Assembly (NCBI GenBank): GCA_965214085.1
Contig: OZ243937.1
Coordinates: forward strand, 1,674,001 to 1,738,000
Length of the DNA stretch: 64,000 nucleotides
Origin: UBA6055 sp965214085
Lineage (GTDB): Bacteria; Chloroflexota; Anaerolineae; Aggregatilineales; Phototrophicaceae
Direction: 5' to 3'
The notes under the pieces were generated by a model. It had not been told where the DNA came from. It ran no database searches and was given only the letters and a program-made list of their open reading frames with translations. The position numbers and the translations under genes were made by a program. This document shows positions 51,050 through 59,194 of this stretch, piece after piece. Within the stretch, counting starts at the first letter, position 1; every line of letters begins with the position of its first letter.

Positions 51050-51123
51050 CACGCTGGCAACTGTATTCCAAGTTACGCAAGACGAAGATGGAGGCGCAGA
51101 GTGAAACACTCGGCGTCTTTTTT
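51050..51123 (+). terminator. Intrinsic terminator with possible antiterminator ahead of aroH (attenuator)
   Basis: Terminator: stem GGCGC (51093-51097) and GAGTG (51099-51103), loop AAA, then CACTC (51107-51111) and GCGTC (51113-51117), with one A-G mismatch and six T (51118-51123). It stands between the aro promoter and the aroH ribosome site, so it must be conditional. CACGCTGGC (51050-51058), just after the leader stop codon, can pair with GC-CAG-GTG of the terminator's 5' arm and block it. A ribosome finishing the leader would cover this segment; one stalled at the Tyr codons would not. Confidence 0.6.
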
Positions 51124-51145
51124 GTTAAATTCAAAGGAGTATAAA

Positions 51146-51532
51146 TTGACTATGATACGCGGCGTGCGCGGCGCCACCACCGTGGAATCCAACGCCAACG
51201 AAGCTATCCTGGAAGCGACGCAAGAGCTGCTGAGCGCCATGATTGAGCGCAACGGCATCGTTGAAGAAGACGTGGCCAGCGTGCTGTTCAGCGCCACGCC
51301 CGAGCTTGACGATACCTTCCCGGCCAAAGCCGCTCGCGACATGGGCTGGACGCGTACCGCCTTGATGGGCTTCCAGGAAGCCGATGTCAAACACGGGCTG
51401 CCCATGTGCATTCGGGTCCTGATTCATTGGAATACGCAAAAGTCTATCGATGAAATCCAGCATGTCTTTCTGCGCGAAGCCGTATCGCTGCGGCCTGATT
51501 TGGCGCAGGGGCAGGGGATGGGAGGCGACTGA
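51146..51532 (+). CDS. aroH: Chorismate mutase, AroH type
   Basis: Monofunctional trimeric chorismate mutase (Bacillus AroH fold) converting chorismate to prephenate. The sequence MIRGVRGATTVESNANEAILEATQELL, SVLFSATPELDDTFPAKAARDMGW, the CIRVLIHWNT segment and HVFLREAVSLRPDL follow AroH throughout, including the active-site Arg residues. AAAGGAG at 51133-51139 is 6 nt from the TTG at 51146 and 12 nt from the ATG at 51152; I use the TTG, but the ATG start is possible. The stop overlaps the tyrA ATG (TGATG). First structural gene of the aro operon. Confidence 0.93.
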   Translation: MTMIRGVRGATTVESNANEAILEATQELLSAMIERNGIVEEDVASVLFSATPELDDTFPAKAARDMGWTRTALMGFQEADVKHGLPMCIRVLIHWNTQKSIDEIQHVFLREAVSLRPDLAQGQGMGGD

Positions 51533-52416
51533 TGAAAGCTGGGTTCCGCGCGCGTCATCTGGCTGTCATCGGCTTGGGGCTGATGGGCGGCTCTTTGGCG
51601 CTGGCGATGCGCGAACATGCCGATTTCATCACCGGCGTCGACAAGGACCAGCGTACGCGCGACTACGCCCTTAAGCGTGGCATGGTTGACTGCGCCACCG
51701 ACAATCTCCATGCGGCCGTGAACCGCGCCGATGTCGTGGTGCTGGCGGCGCCGGTGCGCGTGATCGTCGACATGCTGAAAATGCGCATCGGCTCCTACCT
51801 GCGCTCCAACACCCTGGTCATTGACTTGGGCAGCACCAAGCAAGATATCGTGGAGGCCATGGCCAGCCTGCCGATAGGCGTCAACGCGGTGGGCGGGCAT
51901 CCCATGACGGGCAAGGAAAACGGCGGCATTGAGGAGTCGGACGGCTCGCTCTACGGCAATCGGCCCTTTGTGCTTTGCCCCTCGCGCAGGACGACGCCCG
52001 CGGCCCGGCTGCACGCCCAGTCTTTCGTCGAGACCCTGGGCGCGCTGCCGATTGAAATGGACGCCGAGCGCCATGACCAAATCGTGGCCGGCATCAGCCA
52101 CTTGCCGTACCTGCTGAGCGCCACGCTGGTGGCGACTGTGGCGCGGCAGGCGGAAAACGACTCGGACTACTGGAAGCTGGCCGCTGGCGGCTTCCGCGAT
52201 ACCAGCCGGCTGGCCGCCAGCGATGTGACCATGATGGGCGATATTTTAAGCACGAATACCAAAGCGGTGACGACTTTGCTGGCGCAATTTCGCATGCAGC
52301 TGGCTATGCTGGAGACCCTGCTGATCGCTGGCGACGATCAAAAGCTAAGCGATTCCTTGCAGCCCCTGCGGCGCGCTCGAAAGGAATGGGCGGTAAATTA
52401 TGAAAACGGACGCTAG
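51532..52416 (+). CDS. tyrA: Prephenate dehydrogenase
   Basis: Oxidative decarboxylation of prephenate to 4-hydroxyphenylpyruvate, leading to tyrosine. Rossmann start LAVIGLGLMGGSLALAMRE; VIDLGSTKQDIVEAM near residue 100; GGHPMTGKENGGIEESDGSLYGNRPF near 125 (catalytic His region); ISHLPYLLSATL near 190 and GGFRDTSRLAAS near 222. The 294-aa length fits a single-domain enzyme without the ACT domain found in some TyrA. That absence suggests tyrosine control is exerted elsewhere, such as at the attenuator upstream. Overlaps aroH by 1 bp and aroA by 17 bp. Confidence 0.93.
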   Translation: MKAGFRARHLAVIGLGLMGGSLALAMREHADFITGVDKDQRTRDYALKRGMVDCATDNLHAAVNRADVVVLAAPVRVIVDMLKMRIGSYLRSNTLVIDLGSTKQDIVEAMASLPIGVNAVGGHPMTGKENGGIEESDGSLYGNRPFVLCPSRRTTPAARLHAQSFVETLGALPIEMDAERHDQIVAGISHLPYLLSATLVATVARQAENDSDYWKLAAGGFRDTSRLAASDVTMMGDILSTNTKAVTTLLAQFRMQLAMLETLLIAGDDQKLSDSLQPLRRARKEWAVNYENGR

Positions 52417-53716
52417 GCGGGGGCAATTCACGATTCGCCCCGGCTCACAGCTTCACGGTACTCTGACCGTGCCGGGCGACAAGTCGATTTCGCATCGCGC
52501 CGTCATGTTGGCTGCCATCGCGCAGGGCACATCCAGGATTCGCAACTGGTTGGCGGCTGGCGATACCGAAGCCACCCTGGGCGCCATGCGGGGCTTGGGC
52601 GCGCAGATCGAAGTCCACGATGAGTCGACGCTGACGATTGAAGGCGGGCCGCTGCGCCCGTCAGCCGAGCCCTTGGATCTGAAAAACGCCGGCACCGGCA
52701 TACGTCTGCTGGCCGGCATCATGGCGGGCCAGCCCTTTTCCAGCGTGCTCGATGGCAGCGAACAATTGCGCCGCCGCCCCATGAAGCGCATCACCGAGCC
52801 GCTGCGGCAAATGGGCGCCGACATCCAGGCGACTGCTGGCTGCTGTCCCTTGACCATCCGCCCGGCCGCGCTGAAAGGCACACGCTACGACATGCCGGTG
52901 GCCAGCGGGCAAGTCAAGAGCGCTGTGCTGCTGGCTGGCCTCTTTGCCGATTCGCCCACGACGGTGACCCAGCCGGGTCCCGCGCGCGATCACACCGAGC
53001 GCATGCTGCGGGCAATGGGCGTGAAGATTGACCAAGAAGATGAAGCCGGCAACTGCCTGACTCTCCATCCGAACGGTCAGCTTGATCCACTGGACATCAC
53101 CGTGCCGGGCGATCCCTCCTCGGCTGCTTTCCCGCTGGTCGCCGGGTTGCTCGTGCCGGGCAGCCAGCTGACCATCGCCGGCGTCGACCTGAACCCCACC
53201 CGCATCGGCTTGCTGGACGCGCTCCAGGAAATGGGCGCGGACTTTGACATCAGCAATCGCTCAACGCAAGCCGGGGAGCCGGTCGGCGATATTCAGGTGA
53301 GGTCAAGCGCGCTCCGCGGCGTCGACATCGGCGGGGATACGGTTGTGCGCATGATTGACGAATTCCCGATTCTGATGGTGGCGGCGACGCAAGCCGAGGG
53401 CGAGACCATCGTCCGCGATGCCCGCGAGCTGCGCGTCAAAGAGACCGACCGCATCGCTGTCATGGCGGCCGAGCTGCGCAAGCTGGGCGCGGTAATCGAA
53501 GAACGCGAAGACGGCTTCCGCATCCTGGGCCCGCAGAGCCTGACCGGCGGGCGCGTCGATGGCCACGACGACCATCGCATCGCCATGAGTTTGACCATCG
53601 CCGGCCTGCTAGCGGCTGAAGGCGCCATCGTCACGGATGCCTCATGCGCTGGCGACAGCTTTCCCGGCTTTGCCGAGACGCTTATGAATTGTGGCGCAAT
53701 GCTTTTACCCGAGTAA
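52400..53716 (+). CDS. aroA: 3-Phosphoshikimate 1-carboxyvinyltransferase (EPSP synthase)
   Basis: Adds enolpyruvate from PEP to shikimate-3-phosphate. VPGDKSISHRAVMLAAIA near residue 25, LKNAGTGIRLLAG near 95 (PEP-site loop), SGQVKSAVLLAGL near 170, DHTERMLRAMG, VPGDPSSAAFPLVAG and GHDDHRIAMSLTIAGL near 392 are all present. The loop position that holds Pro in E. coli (after NAGTAMR) is Leu here, and RRRPMKRITEPL resembles class II enzymes, which tolerate glyphosate better; tolerance itself is not shown. The 438-aa length is normal. It starts 17 bp inside tyrA. Confidence 0.96.
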   Translation: MKTDARRGQFTIRPGSQLHGTLTVPGDKSISHRAVMLAAIAQGTSRIRNWLAAGDTEATLGAMRGLGAQIEVHDESTLTIEGGPLRPSAEPLDLKNAGTGIRLLAGIMAGQPFSSVLDGSEQLRRRPMKRITEPLRQMGADIQATAGCCPLTIRPAALKGTRYDMPVASGQVKSAVLLAGLFADSPTTVTQPGPARDHTERMLRAMGVKIDQEDEAGNCLTLHPNGQLDPLDITVPGDPSSAAFPLVAGLLVPGSQLTIAGVDLNPTRIGLLDALQEMGADFDISNRSTQAGEPVGDIQVRSSALRGVDIGGDTVVRMIDEFPILMVAATQAEGETIVRDARELRVKETDRIAVMAAELRKLGAVIEEREDGFRILGPQSLTGGRVDGHDDHRIAMSLTIAGLLAAEGAIVTDASCAGDSFPGFAETLMNCGAMLLPE

Positions 53717-53738
53717 GGCAAGAACCGAAGGGCGCCAG

Positions 53739-54581
53739 ATGGCTATCAAACGTGTGGGGGTGATTGGCTTCCCGGTGGAGCACAGCCTCAGCCCCATCAT
53801 GCACAACGCGGCTTTTGCGGCGCTCGACATGCGCGACTGGAGCTATGACGCCATGTCCATCCCGCCTGACATTTTGCGGCTGGGCCTGCGCGAGCCCAAG
53901 AACCACGGCTACATCGGCATCAACGTGACGGTGCCGCATAAAGAAGCCATCATGGAATACGTCCGCCCCGACGAAAAAGCGCGGGCGATTGGCGCGGTAA
54001 ATACCGTGGATTTCCGCAATAATGTCGGCACAAACACCGACGCCGCCGGCCTCATCAACGATCTGCGCGCCAACCAGGTCGCCATACGCGGACAGCGTGT
54101 GCTGGTCCTGGGCGCCGGCGGGGCAGCGCGGGCCGCGGTCTATGGCTTGCTGCGCGAGGGAGCGAGTGTGGTCATCGTGAATCGCAGCAAATCGCGCGCC
54201 GATAAACTGGTTGCGCAGCTGCGCGCTTCCGCGAGAGTAAAGGGCGCGGCGGTGATGACGCTGGACCAGGCGGCTGACTGGGGCATGTCGCTGATTGTCA
54301 ATTGCACATCGGTGGGCTTACACCCCCACATCGAACAGTCGCCTTGGATACATGGCGTGCCCTTTCCCGAAGGCGTGACGGTCTACGACATGGTCTATCG
54401 CCCGGCCAACACCGCTTTGATGCAGCAATGCGTGGCGCATGGCGGTCGCGCGATTGGCGGGCTGGGCATGTTGGTGCGGCAAGGCGCCATCGCCTTTGAG
54501 CTCTGGACCGGCGTCGAAGCGCCGATTGACCTGATGTATCGCGTCCTGCAAGAGACGCTGGAAACTGCCACCGAGGACTAA
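53739..54581 (+). CDS. aroE: Shikimate dehydrogenase
   Basis: NADP-dependent reduction of 3-dehydroshikimate. VGVIGFPVEHSLSPIMHNAAFAAL near residue 5 is the shikimate-binding start. NVTVPHKEAIMEYV near 68 holds the catalytic Lys, and GAVNTVDFRNNVGTNTDAAGL holds the Asp. VLVLGAGGAARAAVYGL near 130 is the Rossmann loop, followed by IVNRSKSRADKL. GMLVRQGAIAFELWTG ends the protein. The 280-aa length is typical. The ATG at 53739 (after AAGGGCG) gives the conserved start; the frame is open further upstream into aroA. Confidence 0.95.
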   Translation: MAIKRVGVIGFPVEHSLSPIMHNAAFAALDMRDWSYDAMSIPPDILRLGLREPKNHGYIGINVTVPHKEAIMEYVRPDEKARAIGAVNTVDFRNNVGTNTDAAGLINDLRANQVAIRGQRVLVLGAGGAARAAVYGLLREGASVVIVNRSKSRADKLVAQLRASARVKGAAVMTLDQAADWGMSLIVNCTSVGLHPHIEQSPWIHGVPFPEGVTVYDMVYRPANTALMQQCVAHGGRAIGGLGMLVRQGAIAFELWTGVEAPIDLMYRVLQETLETATED

Positions 54582-54587
54582 ACGCCC

Positions 54588-55766
54588 ATGCCCATTCGAT
54601 TCTTCACCGCCGGCGAAAGCCACGGACCCGGCCTCAGCGCCATCCTGGAAGGCATGCCCGCCGGGCTGCCCTTAACCGGCGAAGACATCAACATCGACCT
54701 GCGCCGCCGCCAGAAAGGTTACGGCTCCGGCGGCCGCATGCAGATAGAAAAAGATCGCATCATCATCACATCCGGCGTCATGAACGGCATGACCACAGGC
54801 GCGCCCATCGCCCTGCAGGTGCAGAATCGCGATTTCAAAAGCTGGAAAGAGCGCGATATTAGGCCTATCACCACGCCCCGGCCCGGCCATGCCGATTTAA
54901 CCGGCGCGGTCAAATATGGCTATCGCGAGTTGCGCCTCTCGCTGGAGCGGGCCAGCGCGCGCGAAACCACCATGCGCGTCGCCATCGGCGCCATCTGCAA
55001 GACGTTCCTGCGCCAATTTGACATCGCTGTGGACGGCTATGTCTCGCAAATTGGCCACGTCATCGCCGACCTGGCCGATATGCCGCTGGACGAACGCATC
55101 GCGAATAATGAAGACAACGATGTCCGCTGTCCCGATGCTGATGCCGCGGAGCAAATGCACGCGCTGATACGTCAGGTGAAAATCGACAAAGATACGCTGG
55201 GCGGCGTTTTTGAAGTGGTCGCGCGCGGCCTACCGCCCGGCTTGGGCTCGCATGTGCACTTCGACCGCAAGCTGGACGCTCGCCTGGTTGGCGCTATGGT
55301 CAGCATCCAGGCCATGAAAGGCGCCGAGATCGGCAGCGGCTTTGCGAATGCCGGCAAACGCGGCTCGCAGGTGCACGACGAAATCGTGATCGACGAGGCG
55401 GGCCTGCTGTCGCGATTGACCAATCGCGCTGGCGGCTTGGAAGGCGGCATCACGACTGGCGAGCCTGTGCTTGTGCGCGTGGCCATGAAGCCGATCTCAA
55501 CTATGCTTCGTGGCGCCGGCTCGGTCGACCTGGCCACCGGCGCAGCCAACCCCACCGTTTACGAGCGCAGCGACTTCTGCGCTTTGCCGCGCGCAGTGCC
55601 GGTTGGCGAAGCGATGATGGCCATTGTGCTGGCGGACGCGCTGATGGAAAAGCTGGGCGGCGACAGCCTGGGGGAAATGAAACCGCGCTTTGCGGCGCTG
55701 CGCAGCAATCGCCTGGAAGACCTGCCGATGGACAATGTCGACTGGCGCTTTGGATACGAACTATGA
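54588..55766 (+). CDS. aroC: Chorismate synthase
   Basis: FMN-dependent elimination of phosphate from EPSP to give chorismate, the branch-point product used by aroH and trpE in this window. FFTAGESHGPGLSAILEGMPAGLPL near residue 5, RRRQKGYGSGGRMQIEKD near 38, RPGHADLTGAVKYG and the 'LERASARETTMRVAIGAI' block near 115 are diagnostic. GSVDLATGAANPTVYERSDFCALPRAVPVGEAM follows near 310. The 392-aa length matches bacterial AroC. Its stop overlaps the next gene's start by 4 bp (ATGA). Confidence 0.96.
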   Translation: MPIRFFTAGESHGPGLSAILEGMPAGLPLTGEDINIDLRRRQKGYGSGGRMQIEKDRIIITSGVMNGMTTGAPIALQVQNRDFKSWKERDIRPITTPRPGHADLTGAVKYGYRELRLSLERASARETTMRVAIGAICKTFLRQFDIAVDGYVSQIGHVIADLADMPLDERIANNEDNDVRCPDADAAEQMHALIRQVKIDKDTLGGVFEVVARGLPPGLGSHVHFDRKLDARLVGAMVSIQAMKGAEIGSGFANAGKRGSQVHDEIVIDEAGLLSRLTNRAGGLEGGITTGEPVLVRVAMKPISTMLRGAGSVDLATGAANPTVYERSDFCALPRAVPVGEAMMAIVLADALMEKLGGDSLGEMKPRFAALRSNRLEDLPMDNVDWRFGYEL

Positions 55767-57280
55767 ATACGGCGCAGAACTTAGTCATCACTGGTTTCAT
55801 GGGCACGGGCAAAAGCACCATTGGCGAAATCGTCGCGCGCAAGCTGAATCGTCCCTTCGTCGATATGGACGTCGAGATCGAAACCCGCGCCGGCTTCAGC
55901 ATTGCGCAGATTTTCCGACGTCAAGGAGAGGCGGCTTTCCGCAAGATGGAACGGCAGTTGGCGCATGAGCTGGCGCTGCGTCACGGCTTGGTCATTGCCA
56001 CCGGCGGCGGCGCCCTGGTTGAGGCCGGCAATCGCCAGATGATGAGCCAACACGGCATCGTCATCTGCCTGAACGCCAGCAAAGCTGAGATCCGCGCGCG
56101 CCTATTCGAGAACCAACATCGCCCGCTGGCATCTGAATGGGAGGCGCATTTTGACGCGCGGCTTGGCGCTTATGCCAGTATTCGCCATCAAATTATGACC
56201 ACCGGAAGAACGCCGGAAGACATCGCGGCGGACATTATTGCTTTGGCCGAGGGAGCGCTATACGCGCGCGCGCCCGACGGCGGCGGTTATCCGATACTTA
56301 TCGGCAGCGGCCTGCTGCGGCGCATCGCGGCCGACCCGGAAGCCGCTGGGTTAGCCGGGCATGTCGTCGTCGTCACCAACGAGACGGTAGCGCCGTTACA
56401 TGGCGAAAGCCTGGCATCGAGCCTGCCCAATGCCAACTTGATTATCGTCCGCGATGGCGAGCCGCACAAAAACCTGGACACCGTTCGCGCAATCTACGAC
56501 GACATGTTAGCGCTGGGCGCGGACAGACGTACGACCTTGCTGGCTATGGGCGGCGGCGTCGTCGGCGATATGGCCGGTTTCGCCGCGGCAACATATATGC
56601 GCGGGATTCCACTGGTGCAAATCCCCACCACCTTGCTGTCTATGGTCGATTCCAGCGTTGGCGGCAAAGTCGGCGTGGACCTGCCGCAAGGCAAAAATCT
56701 CATCGGCGCTTTTAAGCAGCCCAGGCGCGTCATCATCGATACCGATGTGCTGGCGACGCTGCCGGAATTGCAATGGCGCTGCGGCATGGCTGAGGTCATC
56801 AAACACGGTCTGATCGCGCAGCCCGCGCTGCTCGAGCCCAGCTTGTGGCAGCCGGAAGAAGCGGCTTACCTGGTTCGGCATGCCGTGCAAGTCAAAATCG
56901 ACATCGTGGAAGCCGACCCTTATGAAAACGGCATCCGCGCCCATCTCAACCTGGGGCATACCTTTGGGCACGCCATCGAGAAAGCCACCAATTACGCCGT
57001 GCCGCATGGCGAGGCGGTCGCCATCGGTACCATGAAGGCGGCGCTGCTTTCGCGGAATTTGGGTTTCATTGATGATCACCTGGTCGGGCAAATCCAGAAG
57101 ACCCTCTGGCAGATCGGTTTGCCCACCGACATCGCCCTGGATCCTTACCGCTGGTACGACGCCATGGCCACCGACAAGAAGTGGCAATCCGGCGTGTCAC
57201 GTCTGGTGGTCCTCAAGGGCTTGGGCGAAGCGGCGGTGGTGGAGGGGTTGTCTCCTGAAGAAATTATGGCGGTTCTGTAA
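55763..57280 (+). CDS. aroKB: Bifunctional shikimate kinase / 3-dehydroquinate synthase fusion
   Basis: Two shikimate-pathway enzymes in one chain. Residues 1-170 are shikimate kinase: Walker A ITGFMGTGKSTIG near residue 10, DMDVEIETRAGFSIAQIF (shikimate-binding Asp), FRKMERQ, ATGGGALVEAGN near 80. Residues ~175-505 are dehydroquinate synthase: GEPHKNLDTV, LAMGGGVVGDMAGFAAATYMRGI near 265, QIPTTLLSMVDSSVGGKVGVDLPQGKN near 290, GMAEVIKHG, and LGHTFGHAIE near 395 with the zinc His. The two catalyse non-adjacent steps (DHQ synthase second, shikimate kinase fifth), so the fusion is not for direct channelling. Confidence 0.95.
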   Translation: MNTAQNLVITGFMGTGKSTIGEIVARKLNRPFVDMDVEIETRAGFSIAQIFRRQGEAAFRKMERQLAHELALRHGLVIATGGGALVEAGNRQMMSQHGIVICLNASKAEIRARLFENQHRPLASEWEAHFDARLGAYASIRHQIMTTGRTPEDIAADIIALAEGALYARAPDGGGYPILIGSGLLRRIAADPEAAGLAGHVVVVTNETVAPLHGESLASSLPNANLIIVRDGEPHKNLDTVRAIYDDMLALGADRRTTLLAMGGGVVGDMAGFAAATYMRGIPLVQIPTTLLSMVDSSVGGKVGVDLPQGKNLIGAFKQPRRVIIDTDVLATLPELQWRCGMAEVIKHGLIAQPALLEPSLWQPEEAAYLVRHAVQVKIDIVEADPYENGIRAHLNLGHTFGHAIEKATNYAVPHGEAVAIGTMKAALLSRNLGFIDDHLVGQIQKTLWQIGLPTDIALDPYRWYDAMATDKKWQSGVSRLVVLKGLGEAAVVEGLSPEEIMAVL

Positions 57281-57297
57281 TCAAGGGGCTTGCGCCA

Positions 57298-57747
57298 ATG
57301 TCCAAGGGAATCCTGCTCTTACACGGTCCGAATCTCAACTTGCTGGGCGCGCGCCAGCCGGAAGTCTATGGCAGCATGACGCTGGACGCCATCAATGCGG
57401 CGGTGAAGCAACACCTCGCCTCGTACGATGTCGAGCTGCGAATCGCGCAATCCAACCACGAAGGCGAGCTGATTGACCTATTGCACGAAGCGCGCGGCTG
57501 GGCCGATGGCCTGGTCTTTAATCCCGGCGCCTTCACACATACCTCGGTCGCCTTGCGCGACGCCATTAGCGCGATTGAGCTGCCGGTGATTGAAGTCCAT
57601 TTATCCAATATTCACGGTCGCGAAGCATTCCGTCACAAGTCGCTATTGGCGGGGGTTTGCTTGGGGCAGGTGGCTGGCTTTGGCTGGCACAGTTACCTAT
57701 TGGCCGCCGACGCGCTGCTGCGCCATTGGGGCTTGCTGCGCGATTAA
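57298..57747 (+). CDS. aroQ: 3-Dehydroquinate dehydratase, type II
   Basis: Dehydrates 3-dehydroquinate to 3-dehydroshikimate. The flavodoxin-like 149-residue chain has LHGPNLNLLGARQPEVYGSMTLDAI near residue 6 (with the Arg/Tyr active-site lid), QSNHEGELIDLLHEA near 45, FNPGAFTHTSVALRDAI near 75 and EVHLSNIHGREAFRHKS near 100 with the catalytic His. Last gene of the aro operon, 17 bp after aroKB. With it, every step from DAHP to chorismate except DAHP synthase is encoded in this operon. Confidence 0.96.
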   Translation: MSKGILLLHGPNLNLLGARQPEVYGSMTLDAINAAVKQHLASYDVELRIAQSNHEGELIDLLHEARGWADGLVFNPGAFTHTSVALRDAISAIELPVIEVHLSNIHGREAFRHKSLLAGVCLGQVAGFGWHSYLLAADALLRHWGLLRD

Positions 57748-57859
57748 CTGGTCAGAATCCATGAATACTCAGGGCGGTTCATTGGCTATCTCGCCGATTC
57801 TCGTTGAGCCGTAGCGCCCGTTATACTGCAAGCAACACAGACGACCTCACAGGCGAATT

Positions 57860-59194
57860 ATGCAATCAGCGGCGGACATCCTCAAAAACGTCAAGGAGCA
57901 GCGTGTACAATTCGTGGCGCTGTGGTTTACCGACATCACCGGCTTGGTCAAGAGTGTGATGATCCCGGCGGCCGAACTGGAAAATGTCTTCGAAAACGGC
58001 TCGCACTTTGACGGCTCCGCTATCGAGGGCTTCGCGCGCGTGGCCGAGAGCGACATGGTGCTGGCGCCGGATGAATCTAGCTACGTCATCCTGCCCTGGA
58101 CCAGCGGCGAAGAAAAGACCGCCCGGCTGATCTGTTCCATTCACACACAAAACGGCGAACCATTTATCGGCGATCCCCGCAGCCTGCTTGTCAAGGCGCT
58201 GGATCAAGCGCGAGACATGAACTTGCGCTTCAAAACCGGCATGGAGTTGGAGTATTTTCTCTTCCCGCTGGATTCGGCCGGGCTGCCGTTGATCGCATCG
58301 CATAATGATATCGCCGGCTACTTCGATATCCCGGACGATCCCATCCGCTCCATGCGCCGCAGCATGCTTAGGGCTCTGGGCGCCTTGGGCATCAAGGTCG
58401 ATTCCACCCATTCCGAGACCGGGCATGGCCAGCACGAAATCGACTTCCAATATGATGAGGCTTTGCGCTCGGCGGACAACATTCTGACGGCGCGCATTGC
58501 GCTCAAGACCATCGCGCGCAAGTTCGGCTACTACTGCACCTTTATGCCGCGCCCTCATGCCGATCTGCCCGGCTCCGGCATGCACACGCATCAGAGCATG
58601 CACGACCTCAGGACCGGCGCCAACGTATTCGCGGACAGCGACAGCGAATACGGCTTGTCGCGCACGGCTTCGTATTTCCTGGCTGGGCAGCTCGAGCACG
58701 CCCGCGCAATGTGCGCTGTGCTGGCGCCCCTGGTCAATTCCTACAAACGCCTCGGCACCAGTTTTGAAGCGCCGGTCAACGTAACCTGGGCGCATGTGAA
58801 CCGCAGCGCCTTAATCCGCGTGCCCAGCACGGCGCCCGGCAAGGAATATCACACGCGGCTGGAGCTGCGCTGCCCCGACCCGACCGCCAATCCTTATCTG
58901 GCCATGGCCGTCATGCTGCAGGCCGGTCTCGATGGCATCGTACACAAGATGGAGTTGCCGGACCCGATGGAAGAAACGCTGCTGCAATCGATGCCGGGCC
59001 GGCGGCGCCAGATCGAAGTATTGCCGCATTCGCTGCAAGAGGCGCTTGACGCCCTCAGCGAAAATGATGTGATACTGTCGGCTTTGGGTCCGTATGTCAG
59101 CGACCGCTATATCGCCGCCAAACGCCAGGAGTGCGACGAATACAACCAGCAAGTGACGGACTGGGAAGTCCAGCGCTACCTTAATCGCTTTTGA
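57860..59194 (+). CDS. glnA: Glutamine synthetase, type I
   Basis: ATP-dependent amidation of glutamate. The N-terminal beta-grasp (LWFTDITGLVKSVMIP) is followed by GSHFDGSAIEGFARVAESDMVL near residue 48. Then come MELEYFLFP near 130 (metal Glu), HSETGHGQHEIDFQYDEALRSADN near 190, TFMPRPHADLPGSGMHTHQSM near 232, and LELRCPDPTANPYLAMAVMLQAGLDGI near 330. At 444 residues it matches the GSI-alpha size, and the adenylylation-site loop of GSI-beta is not seen, so feedback or GlnR-like control is more likely. It overlaps the convergent lysC gene by 14 bp. Confidence 0.94.
   Translation: MQSAADILKNVKEQRVQFVALWFTDITGLVKSVMIPAAELENVFENGSHFDGSAIEGFARVAESDMVLAPDESSYVILPWTSGEEKTARLICSIHTQNGEPFIGDPRSLLVKALDQARDMNLRFKTGMELEYFLFPLDSAGLPLIASHNDIAGYFDIPDDPIRSMRRSMLRALGALGIKVDSTHSETGHGQHEIDFQYDEALRSADNILTARIALKTIARKFGYYCTFMPRPHADLPGSGMHTHQSMHDLRTGANVFADSDSEYGLSRTASYFLAGQLEHARAMCAVLAPLVNSYKRLGTSFEAPVNVTWAHVNRSALIRVPSTAPGKEYHTRLELRCPDPTANPYLAMAVMLQAGLDGIVHKMELPDPMEETLLQSMPGRRRQIEVLPHSLQEALDALSENDVILSALGPYVSDRYIAAKRQECDEYNQQVTDWEVQRYLNRF

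Noticed and set aside
52400..53716. Glyphosate-insensitive EPSP synthase
   Set aside because: The Pro-to-Leu position and a class II-like RPMKR segment are suggestive, but sequence alone cannot assign tolerance, so it is only mentioned in the gene entry.
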